Part shown: piece by piece, positions 33,975 to 43,782 of the stretch
Position numbering within the stretch: position 1 is the first letter of the stretch
Layout of the letters: each line of letters begins with the position of its first letter
NCBI GenBank assembly: GCA_024449915.1
Contig: JAMZAV010000355.1
Coordinates: 370,449-434,448, forward strand
Direction: 5' to 3'
DNA: 64,000 nucleotides
Source: Sweltsa coloradensis
Lineage: Eukaryota > Arthropoda > Insecta > Plecoptera > Chloroperlidae
Notes under the pieces: model-generated
Database searches by the model: none
Seen by the model: the letters and a program-made list of their open reading frames with translations, nothing else
What the model was told of the DNA's origin: nothing
Position numbers and translations under genes: made by a program

Positions 33975-34600
33975 TTTATATATATATATATATATATATA
34001 TTTGTTTTTGGATATTTTCGTGGCCGATATGAATTAATGAACTAGGTTTTTCGGTTATAATGCCACACACACACACACAGTCACAGTCTAAATAAACAGC
34101 AAGATAGCCAACGTTTATCTGTAACGTGGAAACCTGCAATTTCAGGGATACATGTACAGCCACATAGGCTGGCTGTGAAACCAATGGACCAACAACCAAC
34201 GCCCCAGTTAGTTCCTGCAGATGATATGTTGCAAGTAAATACATCGACAGTCAGAGTGACAAGATCCATGACGAAAAGCAATATGAATGACATGTAGTGA
34301 CTTTCTTCTTTCTTTGCAACGTCAAGCTTTGCAGTGATTCTTTGAGTTGTTTTAATTTGCCATATGTGCAGTGATTTCTATTGTTTATATTTTGTTGTAT
34401 TTTGTTTTCCCAGTTTTGTTCTGAATTTATCAATGTAATGTAGTTTTCGTTTTTTATATATTAATTTGTATTGGCCCTGAAGAAGATGAGTGAAATTTCA
34501 TCGAAACGTTGGCCTAATGTGAATAAACGTGGCATTATAACCGAAAAACCTAGTTCATTAATATATATATTTATATATATAATAAACATTATTCATCAAA
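33975..34600 (+). mobile_element. Penelope-like element fragment with inverted flanks
   Basis: Perfect 34-bp inverted repeats (34033-34066 and 34529-34562) containing 'aactaggtttttcggttata' and its complement enclose about 460 bp. (TA)n tracts lie outside both arms. The hammerhead-like motif at 34475-34516 is of the kind reported in Penelope-like retroelements. No RT or GIY-YIG domain is present, so the family call rests on the motif and end structure. Confidence 0.45.
34475..34516 (+). ncRNA. Hammerhead-like motif
   Basis: CCTGAAGA followed by a stem GATGA...TCATC and then GAAACGTTGG: the CUGANGA and GAAA boxes of a hammerhead flank a stem II. Outer bases TTGGCC and GGCC could pair as stem I. 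A canonical short stem III with the cleavage UH is not obvious, so activity is doubtful. A second motif of the same design is at 53066-53106 (minus). Confidence 0.4.
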
Positions 34601-34675
34601 AACTAGCAATCAAGTACAACCTTATTGACACACACACACCTTACTACAAATACAAACCGGAGAAAGTACTAGATA

Positions 34676-34731
34676 GTTGGATGAGCGAAGCGAAGACTTC
34701 AAATTTGACTTTGTGTTTTTTTGTTTGTTTT
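34676..34731 (+). mobile_element. HINE 5'-end fragment
   Basis: TTGGATGAGCGAAGCGAAG at 34677, then 'acttcaaatttgac' and a T/G-rich tract, cut off where HINE-5 begins. It is the 5' terminus of a HINE-1/HINE-3 copy only. Confidence 0.6.
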
Positions 34732-35612
34732 TTAAACGAATGAGCGCAGCGAACGGAGTGATCTATATTCAACTTAAATGGCGCTTTATTGTTTGTCTGC
34801 GTGCGTGTGTATGTGTGTGTGTGTACGTTGAAAATCAGCCGAATCGCTGAACAGATTGCGCTGAAATTTTAAACAGACATCCGGTACGAGTTTATTGAGA
34901 ACTGCTAACAAAATCAGCAAGATCCATTGCGATTTAAACCTACAAGAAATAATAAATTGAAAAATAGGCTTCCAATGTTTAGAAATTATTTTAACGACAA
35001 TGGTTTAGATTTTGAAAATATATTTTTTGTTTATTATTTACCTGGCTGTGAAATGCCGTGCCCATGCAAGGTCTCTTAAATGTAGAACGTCAAGGTACCC
35101 CCAAATATCGCTCGGAGATTGAGTAAACCTTGCAATATTTACACGTATTTTGTACTATCTATGTTTTCCATAGTATTGTCACAGATGATAGACTACACTG
35201 CGTTATATGCATTTCAAAACATGTTTACAGTTTAATAATTTTTTAAATATAATCTAAGAATTACAAAATCTTTCCGGAGCAGGGGATTGAACCCACGTCT
35301 CCCGCATTTCGGCTATAAGGGCGCTTTAGCCAACTAGACTTGGGAAACGCCAAAGTCGTTGTAAGACGATTGAGCGAGTCATGTGGTGAGTACCCGGGAA
35401 CATTTGCATTTAAGTTTGTTAATTATATTCTTTAAATAATAGTATTTTTTAGTTTAATTGGTATACGGGCGCGTCAACTGTAAGGCCATAATGCGCCTCT
35501 CTAGCCTATGATAGGCTAGGTAGGCCTAAGGTAGGGGGAAGAAAAGTAATGTAACCGGGTACTTAACGCATGGCTCACTCACTCGTTTAACAACGACTTT
35601 GGCGTTTCCCTA
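34732..35612 (+). mobile_element. HINE-5 copy 4, uninterrupted (reference copy)
   Basis: 5' end 'aacgaatgagcgcagcgaac'; 3' end GGCGTTTCCCTATAG at 35601-35615. A (GT)n tract lies near 34800-34828. The tRNA-like segment is at 35271-35340 and the internal inverted copy of the 3' end near 35340-35375. It is the only uninterrupted full copy here and so defines where copies 1 and 2 were broken by other HINEs. It is non-coding. Confidence 0.8.
35271..35340 (-). other. tRNA-like segment in HINE-5 (best copy)
   Basis: Minus strand: A-box-like TAGTTGGCTAAAGCGCC, a plausible anticodon-arm region, and B-box GTGGGTTCAATCCCC close to the GGTTCRANTCC consensus. Retained with few changes among HINE-5 copies. 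It could be a captured SINE/tRNA head giving internal Pol III promoter capacity; not an ordinary tRNA gene. Confidence 0.5.
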
Positions 35613-35665
35613 TAGTTTATGGCTCACTCACTCGTTTAACAACGACTTTGGCGTTTCTCTTTAGT
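35613..35665 (+). repeat. Duplicated HINE-5 3' terminus
   Basis: 'atggctcactcactcgttta' and 'acgactttggcgtttctctt' repeat the last ~50 bp of HINE-5 immediately downstream of the element. This terminus-only tandem copy may come from a read-through or restart at the 3' hairpin. Confidence 0.6.
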
Positions 35666-36365
35666 TTACCTACGTTACCCCAAGAAAAATAGCTCGGGTG
35701 TTTTGTTTTTGTTAGTTTTTTTGTCTGTTTGTTAGCTCTCTACCGGGCAAACGACATATGCGATCTTGATGAAAATTGGAGGGGACCTTCGAAATCTCTG
35801 AACTTAGAGATGTATTGTTTTTGGGTACAATCGAAGAAATATTTCTCATAAATATCGTACTTTTACGATTTTTTTTCGATTTTTAGTGCGATTTTTTCGT
35901 GATATTTGGCAAACGGCTACTCCGATATTGATGAAACTTTATAGGAACTTTTTAAATCACTGAAATCATAATATATGTTATGAATTTAGAGACATTTTGA
36001 AAAAATATTTCTTACAGAAATCGTACTTTTACGATTTTTTCTCCGGTTTTTAATACGATATTTTCGTGATATTTTGGCCGATTTTGACCAAACGGGTGGG
36101 GCTACAACGTTCATATTTTACATTGACATAAAGATTATGGTGATGTAGTGCCTCTTGAAAGAAAAAGTTGAAAAAGTTGGACAAAATTCATAGAAATAAT
36201 GGTTTTAATATAAGTCTTTTACAAGTATATAATGAACAAGAAATATCAAGTAACTATAGAAAAAGTAAGGAAATTCCACATAAAAACGTAATCATTGGAC
36301 AGAAATATTAAAAAAAAAGCTCATCCATCAACGCGACTGGAAAAAGCGTTCGCGAAGCGGCCTAG
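35666..36365 (+). mobile_element. HINE-3 copy 2, 5' end missing
   Basis: Begins inside the element ('cctacgttaccccaag') and ends with GCTCATCCATCAACGCGACT, then AGCGTTCGCGAAGCGGCCTAG at 36345-36365. The terminal sequence matches HINE-3 copy 1. The first ~60 bp of the 5' end are absent, probably lost at the junction with HINE-5. It interrupts the Dong-like LINE, whose coding resumes at 36370. Confidence 0.75.
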
Positions 36366-36963
36366 TAAAGATTTCAAATTATATTTCGACCGCACAGTTA
36401 TAACAGACCAAACTATACATCACAACATACCGGATATAATAATTATTGACAAGAAGAAACAAGAAACTACCCTTCTGACGTTGCTGTCCTAATGAGCCAT
36501 AACGTCGAGACTATATGGAAGAAAAAAAATTGAAAAGTATAGTGAACTTGAAATTGAGATCAAGAATATGTGGAAACAGAAATAGGTAAGTATACTCCCA
36601 TTGGTTATATCGGCCAACAACATAATACGTAAAAAGCTACATGACAGCATTAAACAATTAGATCTTCAACCTAATGTATACATCGAGATTCAAAAGGCAG
36701 TAATACTCATTACTCAATACGTGTAGAATAGTTCGTAAATTCCTAAATTAAGAATGCTAATTTGAGATTCCGAGACAGCTTCCACCCTGACTTGGATTTT
36801 TGTGGTCTACAAACAATATTTTAACTGATATATTTTAAAGACAAAGTAATAATGTATATATAATGTAGGTACACTTGACGTAAGTCTTACAACATGTTAG
36901 CTCCGGTTTTGATCGAGTTTGTTTGGAATACATCCAATATTATAATTAAATTGATACTAATGC

Positions 36964-36965
<2 letters not shown>

Positions 36966-37046
<81 letters not shown>
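36966..37046. repeat. (AAT)n microsatellite
   Basis: About 27 uninterrupted AAT units at the 3' end of Dong/R4-like copy 1. Sequence beginning 'tcaattttatttaaaata' follows at once and may be the 3' end of a minus-strand element using the same array. Confidence 0.9.
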
Positions 37047-37189
37047 TCAATTTTATTTAAAATATTTTTTTCAAAGACAAATACACGATTAAAAACAATA
37101 AAAACAATCATATTACAATAATCATGATTAGAAGATCAGCTTGAGGTTCTGAACATAGTTTGATGTAGTCATCGAACTAAGATGGTCAG

Positions 37190-38078
37190 GTTTCTTGTCC
37201 TGAAACTGTATCTTCACAGGGATCTTGCACTCCGTCGAATGGTTGTGATTTTAGAACTTGACGGAGAATGGGATCACTTGGTTGGGTTTTTGCAGTAGGA
37301 GAGCCTGGATGTGGTCCGAGAGAATGTGGCGCAGTTCTGGGTAAAAAATTCATGTTTCTCGTAGTCATACTCGCAAGGAGTGTCTTCCTCATAAATCTCT
37401 GCATACTTCGGGTTGTATTGGAAAGCAGTGAAGAACTTGACGGAGAATGGGATCACTTGGTTGGGTTTTTGCAGCAGGAGAGCCTGGATGTCTACGTGCG
37501 AGATGGTGCTGCACCACAGAACCGTGATAGATGTCCTTGTCTTGACGATGTACAATATTTGTTCACAGGGAAGGTAGTTAACTCTCCCGATCCAGAGGTA
37601 GTAGAGTAATCATTTCGTCTCTCTTCGATCGTGGCGAAATGTCTGTCAACGCAACTGATAATCTTGACACTACACTAATGTTCCCGTTGATTGTTGCTTG
37701 TGCTGACGAGCGAATCTGAAAGTATTGCTGGTCTTTACCGGCATGTTTCACACTGATTGTAACTTTCCCGCACTCCTCCTTTGTGTCCGTATTTTCAATT
37801 ATCAACTCCTCGTAAAACGCGATCTCATCATAGATCTCGTCATCAATGTAAAATTTGTATCTTTGAGACAGTTCATCGTGTGGAAAGTGTTTTGCAATTA
37901 TAGCCAATCGCTTTGATTTGTGGGGCTTACTGAAATCTTTTGCCATGATAATGATATTCAGAATATACCTCATTCCCACCCGTGGTTTTATCACCTTGAA
38001 TGGTGTGATGACGCTATGTTGAGCGTATTCGCCACCGACGGACTGTCGTGAAGCGCTGCCACTGGCACTTCTTAGCAA
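37190..38078 (-). pseudogene. Unrecognised protein-coding remnant with internal duplication
   Basis: Minus strand. A 166-codon frame (37578-38078) contains YKFYIDDEIYDEIAFYEE and GKVTISVKHAGKDQQYFQIR. A second frame (37274-37555) with VKFFTAFQYNPKYAEIYEED continues it after a short frame break, so one longer protein is likely. About 56 bp (37433-37488, 'cggagaatgggatcacttgg' included) are repeated at 37255-37310, giving a partial repeat of the coding. Codon-like composition and absence of homopolymer noise suggest real coding origin. I do not recognise the family. It lies between the LINE fragment at 38101-38372 and an (AAT)n array, so it could be retroelement cargo or a retrocopy. Confidence 0.45.
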
Positions 38079-38100
38079 ATATCACCTTGTACCGGTACAT

Positions 38101-38372
38101 AAACAGATCATTTTACTATCTTTCTAATCTGAATATTGTCTTATGCCAGACACGTGTTCCACATATATATTTCGAGACCACTTGATAGTTTCGCTGACCA
38201 TTTTCTTCCTCATTGATGTAGCACATCTCTTACTAATACCTAAGGCGCGCAATACTCGTTCATTTTCTTGGTCCCATCATCCAAGACTACCGACTATAAA
38301 GGCATCCACTGTGGTAGAGTATCCTTCTGATTCAAATACCTTAGCAGTCTCCCGGTATTGTTCCTCCTTACG
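38101..38372 (-). pseudogene. LINE C-terminal coding fragment
   Basis: Minus strand: EEQYRETAKVFESEGYST, then VDAFIVGSLG, WDQENERVLRALGIS and ETIKWSRNIYVEHVSG, ending in a stop shortly after. This is like the C-terminal region after the endonuclease in R2/R4-type non-LTR elements and is a different family from the Dong-like copies nearby. One stop or shift lies between GSLG and WDQ. Its truncated 5' side abuts the (AAT)n array at 38373. Confidence 0.6.
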
Positions 38373-38377
38373 TAATA

Positions 38378-38422
<45 letters not shown>

Positions 38423-38433
38423 TAATAATAGTA

Positions 38434-38478
<45 letters not shown>
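38373..38478. repeat. (AAT)n microsatellite
   Basis: Imperfect AAT array with AAA and GTA interruptions in the middle. It separates the minus-strand LINE fragment on its left from the 5'-truncated Dong-like copy on its right. Confidence 0.9.
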
Positions 38479-40084
38479 TTGACGTTGCTGTCCCAATGTG
38501 CCATAACGTCGAGACTACATGGAAGAAAAAAATTGACAAGTATAGTGAACTTGCAATTGAGATCAAGAAGATGTGGAAACAGAAAAAGGTAAATACAATC
38601 CCATACGTGATATCGGCTAATGGCATCATACCAAAGAAGCTACATGAAAGCATAAAACAACTAGATCTTCCACCCAATGTTTACATCGAGACTCAAAAGG
38701 CAGTAATACTCAACACGTGAAGAATAGTTCGTAAATTTCTAAACTAAGAATGATACTTCGAGATTCCGAGACAGCTTCCATCCTGACATGGTTTTCGTGG
38801 TTTCCCATAGTCCGAAGAGCAAATGCTAGGATGGCGACGAGAAATCGGCCACGACTGTACACAGCAGAAAGAAAACATCATCTACAAACTATATTGTCAT
38901 ATAATATTTGGATAGTTTATCCGAATATCTGGAGTTCTATTCAGTTAAGAAGCATCGAGTTGCAGCAAGAGGTGTTTATTAGTTGGAAGTAACAACTTTG
39001 GCGTTACCTAACGGATTGACGTCATTTGCAATGTGACCTAGTTGGTCAGCGGAATGTTGGCTGTGGAGTAATCAAGCTGGCCCAAATAACGAGGTGTGTG
39101 TTTGCGGAGTGAGGTGCTGACAGGTGGTTTCGTCAGTTGTATTGGTATAACAATCCTGGTTTTTCGATGGAATGTTTATGCTGAGTTGAATGTTTATTTG
39201 GCCGAATTATGTAAAGCGATGTTTTGCTCTGGGAGCCTGGGCTAGTGAGAAGAGGCGCGGATTGGCCGATTGAGACACGTGGTTTGGTTGGCGGGGAGGG
39301 GGACTAGCTCTCCCGTAGGCGAGCAAGGTCGCCATCGAGGAGTCCAGTGAAGATCACACTAGAGCAAGGACGTACCGAGAGTGACGGGTCCGAGTGAGCT
39401 TTGAAGCTGGCACTAGCCGTGAGTGGATAAGTCTAAGTGGTGAAGACTCAAGACCTACATGGGGGAAGCTTTCGAGTAGCCGTCAAGAGAGAAGAGTTCG
39501 ACTACAGGCCACTCCAGAGGGTCCAACGTCTACAGAGGGGGGAGCAGTCCAACCAAGGGGGCAGTCCGATCGTAGAGTCGTCCCACCACAGTCCTGGGGT
39601 ATAACGTAAGTCATGTATTCACATCTAAAGAGTAACTAAGAGGGTAATTGTGGGAACCCAACACGTCAATCAGGCAACGGCATGCGCAGGCTCGACCCCC
39701 GGTCAGAATAGGATTGTTGTGATTATTTAATACAGTGGCCCTTCTTTGAATTGAAAGCTGTAGTTATGTACTGTTCTTTACCCCGTAATCCTCTAGAATC
39801 CTCATCAACCCAAGGTCTCGGTCGATTCTATGAGCCCAGGGCCTAAGAGGGGTTATGTTCTGGAAGGCAGGCTGCTACGTCCCTAGTTACAGCCACCCAG
39901 GCAGAAGTAACACTCACGACCAAAAGGCCTAGGTCCCTCATAGTCTGACAATATTATAAATGACTTATTTTAGTAAGAGATAAGACAAAGTAATAATGTA
40001 GGTATGTAATATAGATACACATGGAAGTACTTGACGTAAGTCCGTACAACATGTTAGCTCCGGTTTTGACCGAGTTTGTATGAA
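38479..40084 (+). pseudogene. Dong/R4-like LINE copy 2, 5'-truncated, interrupted
   Basis: The frame opens straight out of (AAT)n with DVAVPMCHNVETTWKKK, then KYSELAIEIKKMWKQKK, VISANGIIPKKL and NVYIETQKAVILNT, stop at about 38720. It corresponds to the second coding segment of copy 1, here without frameshift. The 3' UTR is cut near 38800 and resumes near 39945 ('aagacaaagtaataatgtag', 'acatgttagctccggttttg'), then the (AAT)n tail at 40085-40218. The endonuclease-like C-terminus and (TAA)n flanks on both sides fit the Dong branch, which targets TAA repeats. Confidence 0.75.
38800..39945. mobile_element. 1.1 kb insertion of unknown type in the Dong-like 3' UTR
   Basis: Defined by comparison with copy 1, whose 3' UTR is continuous at this point ('gtggtctacaaacaatatt'). 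The insert is richer in G+C than its surroundings and has no convincing ORF; a 71-codon frame at 39394-39609 is featureless. It could be a solo LTR ('tgtgggaacccaacacg' at 39649 is LTR-like in style) or a captured host segment. Junctions are uncertain by about 10 bp and no duplication was recognised. Confidence 0.5.
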
Positions 40085-40112
40085 ATACATCAAATAAAAT
40101 AATAATAATGAT

Positions 40113-40174
<62 letters not shown>

Positions 40175-40178
40175 TAAT

Positions 40179-40218
<40 letters not shown>
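40085..40218. repeat. (AAT)n microsatellite shared by two LINEs
   Basis: AAT array with a few substitutions (GAT, ACA). It is the 3' tail of the plus-strand Dong-like copy 2 and at the same time lies at the 3' end of the minus-strand Jockey-like LINE that begins at 40226. Two LINEs of different clades thus meet tail to tail in one array. Confidence 0.9.
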
Positions 40219-40225
40219 TTTTTTT

Positions 40226-42336
40226 TTTCAACTCAATTTATTGTCACCAAACAGAATATCATTGATACATCTCAAAGAAACCCACAAAGCCCATTATGCG
40301 GGCTCATCTGTGGAATAAACAAAATCAAATAATCTAAACAAAAACAACCATAGAGGAAGGAAACATGAAAAAAACATTAACAAATCATAAACATTAAGTA
40401 AACAAATTGAAGTAGATTAACTAGTAACTAACAATGAAATAAAACACAACACCACGTCAAGGCTTTTTAAGTTACTTAAACACAACAGAAATAAAGCTAA
40501 ATGATGAGTACGAAACAAGGTAAGAGCAGAACAGATTTAAACAAGAGCACTCAATTTTGACAACAAATGTATTTTTATTTCTTGCTTGACCTCGGAAATT
40601 TTTGTAAAATTTAATAACTGATCAGGCAAGTCATTGAAAGACTCGGGGACTAAACACTCAAGGCCCCTCTGACCGTATTTATTATTACTTCTAGGAACTT
40701 CAAATTTTTGTTTAACCTGACTACGTGTCCATTTGTTTCTCTGCACAAGAATTCTATAATCATTTTTAAAGTAATATTTTACTAACAGTTGGTAAGTGAA
40801 AAAGCCGTCAACAGGAAGAAGATTGCAAAAGAGGTATGTCTCCCGAGTCGACAGAGTTTGACAATTACGTGGTCTTATTTGGCGTAAAAGCTTATTTTGT
40901 AGTACTCGAATTTTATTTAAGTGGCAGTCAGTGGAATATCCCCACGCAAATAGACCATAAGATATAATAGATTCTGCAAGCGCGATATATACATTACGCA
41001 ACACTGAAAACGGTAAAACGTATTTAAGAAAAAAACACTGTCGGAGGCAGGCTCGTAGGCGCTTACAGATCGAGTCAATATGAGGTGCCCAGCTGAAATG
41101 TTTATCAATCACCAATCCCAAATAAATATGCGAGTCAACATTCTCGAGAAATCACTGCATGCACACGTAAGTGGATCTACTTGATTATGCAAACATTCAT
41201 TGGAATGAGTGATCACCCTGACCTCTCGGAGACAATCTCTGTTTTAAGGTGCACACAAATGAATTATTTTTGTTTTTTTCGCATTAATTATTGAGTCTCT
41301 ATCATGAATCTCTTTAAGAAGGTTTATAAAATCTATTTGTAAATGCAACTGTGCTATTTCAAAGTTTTTATGAACTGAAACAATCAAAATGTCATCGGCA
41401 TAAATAAATAAATACATAGCAATATTTAAAACATTTAACCAAATCATTAACGTACACCAAAAATAGAATTGGACCCAAAATAGAACCCTGAGGAACTCCT
41501 GAAATAACATCACGTTCGTGACTTAAAAAATCACCAACCCTAACTCTTATTCTTCTAGTTCTTAGGTAATTTTTAAACCAATTTAAAATAGGACCACGAA
41601 TACCTATTTGCTCAAGACATTTTAAAAGTTTGACGTGATTTAATGTATCAAATGCCTTGCTTAAATCCACAAACATGGCCGCAATGTGCATATTGTCATT
41701 TAATTTGTTATTATCCAAGTTCACAAATTTCACTAGAAGATCGGTAGTGCTCTTACCTTTTTGAAAACCAAACTGATTATTAGTAATAATTTTAAATTTA
41801 TCTAAATAGTTGCATAGAGCGTCAGATACTACTTGTTCCATTATTTTTTCAATAACAGATAAAATGGCAATTGGCATGTAATTACTAAAGTCCATATGGC
41901 TGCCTTTTTTATAAACCGGTCTTACAATTGAAACTTTTAACAAATCAGGCATTTCTCCCTTTACTAGGGACAGGTTTATTATTTTGGCAATTAAGGGACT
42001 AATATCCTCAGCCGTGTATTGCAAGTCGATCACCCTAATCCCATCAATTCCAGGTTGTTTAGTAACGCTTAAGTTACGAATAATTTTAAGCACAGTAACT
42101 ACACTTACTTTCCCTAGGTACATAGATTGACTTTGAGGTCAAGGAGGCAAAAGCTTAGAAGTTACAATAGAGCAATTAAGTTGAATCATATTTATCTCAT
42201 CAACAAAAGTATCAACAAATCTGTTAGCAATTTCTTCCTCACTTTATTTATTACGTAAATATTTGTTTATCACCATGTCAACTGAGTTACGCTTTGATTT
42301 CCCTATTACTTCATTAATATCATTAATTAATTCATT
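40226..42336 (-). pseudogene. Jockey-like LINE copy C (RT to 3' end)
   Basis: Minus strand. RT piece 41392-42123 open for 243 codons: KQPGIDGIRVIDL, VYKKGSHMDFSNYMPIAI, FGFQKGKSTTDLL, FVDLSKAFDTLNH and SGVPQGSILGPILF. A 4-bp duplication in the AAAT-rich stretch at about 41396 shifts the frame exactly at the YADD catalytic motif. Downstream frames continue to 40537 (VIDKHFSWAPHID, SIISYGLFAWGYS). Upstream coding remnants reach about 42336. The 3' UTR carries the conserved hairpin at 40282-40313 and a T-run next to (AAT)n. Confidence 0.85.
40282..40313 (-). other. LINE 3'-UTR hairpin (copy C)
   Basis: Outer stem CCACA/TGTGG, inner stem AGCCC/GGGCT, loop GCATAAT on the minus strand. The corresponding inner stem in other copies is AAGCC/GGCTT, AGCC/GGCT or AGCTG/CAGCT. 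Confidence 0.75.
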
Positions 42337-42360
42337 AATTAATAATAATAATAAATAAAT

Positions 42361-42405
42361 TCAAACCCCAGTCAAGGCAAACTTTTTTGCCAACTGCTAT
42401 GAATC
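42361..42405 (-). mobile_element. Possible ultra-short LINE end between AAT arrays
   Basis: About 45 bp ('aggcaaacttttttgccaac' and flanks) between AAT runs, able to form a GGCAAA/TTTGCC hairpin. By position and hairpin it resembles a 3'-end-only LINE insertion like the one at 33564-33659, but is too short for certainty. Confidence 0.3.
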
Positions 42406-42409
42406 AATA

Positions 42410-42479
<70 letters not shown>

Positions 42480-42520
42480 TAAAAATAATAATAATTATAA
42501 TAATAATAATAATTTTTTAT
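42406..42520. repeat. (AAT)n microsatellite
   Basis: AAT array between the two Jockey-like copies; it forms the 3' tail of copy D and lies next to the 5' end of copy C. Confidence 0.9.
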
Positions 42521-42582
42521 TTTTTTTTTCAACTCAATTTATTGTCACAAAACAGAATATCATTGATAAATCTCAAAGAAAC

Positions 42583-42614
42583 CCACAAAGCCCACTATGC
42601 GGGCTCATCTGTGG
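42583..42614 (-). other. LINE 3'-UTR hairpin (copy D)
   Basis: Same stems as in copy C (CCACA/TGTGG and AGCCC/GGGCT); one loop base differs (A versus G). Confidence 0.75.
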
Positions 42615-42840
42615 AATAAACAAAATCACATAATCTAAACAAAAACAACCATAGGGGAAGGAAACATGAAAAAAAACCATTAACAAATCATAAACATTAA
42701 GTAAACAAATTGAAGTAGATTAACTAGTAACTAACAATTAAATAAAACACAACACAACGTCAAGGCTTTTTAAGTTATTTAAACACAACATAAATAAAGC
42801 TAAATGATGGAGTACGAAACAAGGCAAAAGCAGAACAGAT

Positions 42841-43779
42841 TTAGACAAGAGCACTCAATTTTGACAACAAATGTATTTTTATTTCTTGCTTGACCTCGGA
42901 AATTTTTGTAAAATGTAATAACTGATCAGGCAATTCATTGAAAGACTCGGGGACTAAACACTCAAGGCGCCTCTGACCGTATTTATTATTACTTCTAGGA
43001 ACTTCAAATTTTTGTTTAACCTGACTACGTGTCCATTTGTTTCTCTGCACAAGAATTCTATAATCATTTTTAAAGTAATATTTTATTAAAAGTTGGTAAG
43101 TAAAAAAGCAGTCAACAGGAAGAAGATTGCAAAAGAGGTATGTCTCCCGAGTCGACAGAGTTTGACAATTACGTGGTCTTATTTGGCGTAATAGCTTATT
43201 TTGTAGTACTCGAATTTTATTTAAGTGGCAGTCAGTGGAATACCCCCACGCAAGTAGACCATAAGATATAATAGATTCTGCAAGAGCGATATAAACATTT
43301 CGCAACACTGAAAACGGTAAAACGTATTTAAGAAAAAAACACTGTCGGAGGCAGGCTCGTAGGCGCTTACAGATCGAGTCAATATGAGGTACCCAGCTGA
43401 AATGTTTATCAATCACTAATCCCAAATAAATATGCGAGTCAACATTCTCGAGAAAATCACTGCATGCACACGTAAGTGGATCTACTTGATTATGCAAACA
43501 TTCATTGGAATGAGTGATAACCCTGACCTCACGGAGACAATCTCTGTTTTGAGGTGCACACAAATGAATTATTTTTGTTTTATTTGCATTAATAATTAAG
43601 TCTCTATCATGAATCTCCTTAAGAAGGTTTATAAAATCTATCTGTAAATGCAACTGTGCAATTTCAAAGTTTTTATGAACTGAAACAATCAAAATGTCAT
43701 CGGCATAAATAAATACATAGCAATATTTAAAACATTTAACCAAATCATTTACGTAGACCAGAAATAGAATTGGACCCAA
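42841..43779 (-). CDS. C-terminal part of LINE ORF2 (RT palm/thumb), open
   Basis: An uninterrupted 312-codon stretch from GPILFLVYVNDL through the catalytic YADD (FIYADDILIVSV), VIDKHFSWVPHID, SIISYGLLAWGYS and VLQNKLLRQIRPRN to the stop. The apparent start is only the truncation point; the N-terminal two thirds of ORF2 (endonuclease and RT fingers) are missing, so it cannot work alone. It documents the intact frame that is shifted in copy C. Confidence 0.8.
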   Translation of the reverse strand: MGPILFLVYVNDLVKCFKYCYVFIYADDILIVSVHKNFEIAQLHLQIDFINLLKEIHDRDLIINANKTKIIHLCAPQNRDCLREVRVITHSNECLHNQVDPLTCACSDFLENVDSHIYLGLVIDKHFSWVPHIDSICKRLRACLRQCFFLKYVLPFSVLRNVYIALAESIISYGLLAWGYSTDCHLNKIRVLQNKLLRQIRPRNCQTLSTRETYLFCNLLPVDCFFTYQLLIKYYFKNDYRILVQRNKWTRSQVKQKFEVPRSNNKYGQRRLECLVPESFNELPDQLLHFTKISEVKQEIKIHLLSKLSALV

Positions 43780-43782
43780 ATA

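Larger units (their letters stand above)
33783..36963 (+). pseudogene. Dong/R4-like LINE copy 1, 5'-truncated, interrupted
   Basis: Plus strand, first segment 33796-33960: coding sequence with RLTLPREQGGRGLVDLHNLY and STLHRAVALADKS, typical of the region after the RT in R4/Dong-type elements. Second segment 36370-36735: FDRTVITDQTIHHN, PDIIIIDKKK and, after a frameshift, HNVET-W-KKKIEKYSEL. These fit a restriction-enzyme-like endonuclease (PD...D...K arrangement). A 3' UTR and an (AAT)n tail (36966-37046) follow. A Penelope-like fragment, HINE-5 and HINE-3 occupy the gap 33970-36365. The truncated 5' end lies directly on (AAT)n. Confidence 0.75.
42528..43782 (-). mobile_element. Jockey-like LINE copy D, 5'-truncated, flanked by (AAT)n
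   Basis: Minus strand, nearly identical to the 3' 1.2 kb of copy C. It is truncated just upstream of the GPILFLVYVNDL motif, where sequence changes abruptly to (AAT)n (43783-43835). Another (AAT)n array follows its 3' end. The 3'-UTR hairpin is at 42583-42614. The high similarity to copy C suggests both are young. Confidence 0.85.

Noticed and set aside
36894..37121. Poly-Asn / poly-Leu / poly-Ile open frames, also at 33581-33847, 38143-38677, 40108-40332 and 58343-58825
   Set aside because: They are translations of (AAT)n microsatellites in various frames and strands, with no coding evidence.
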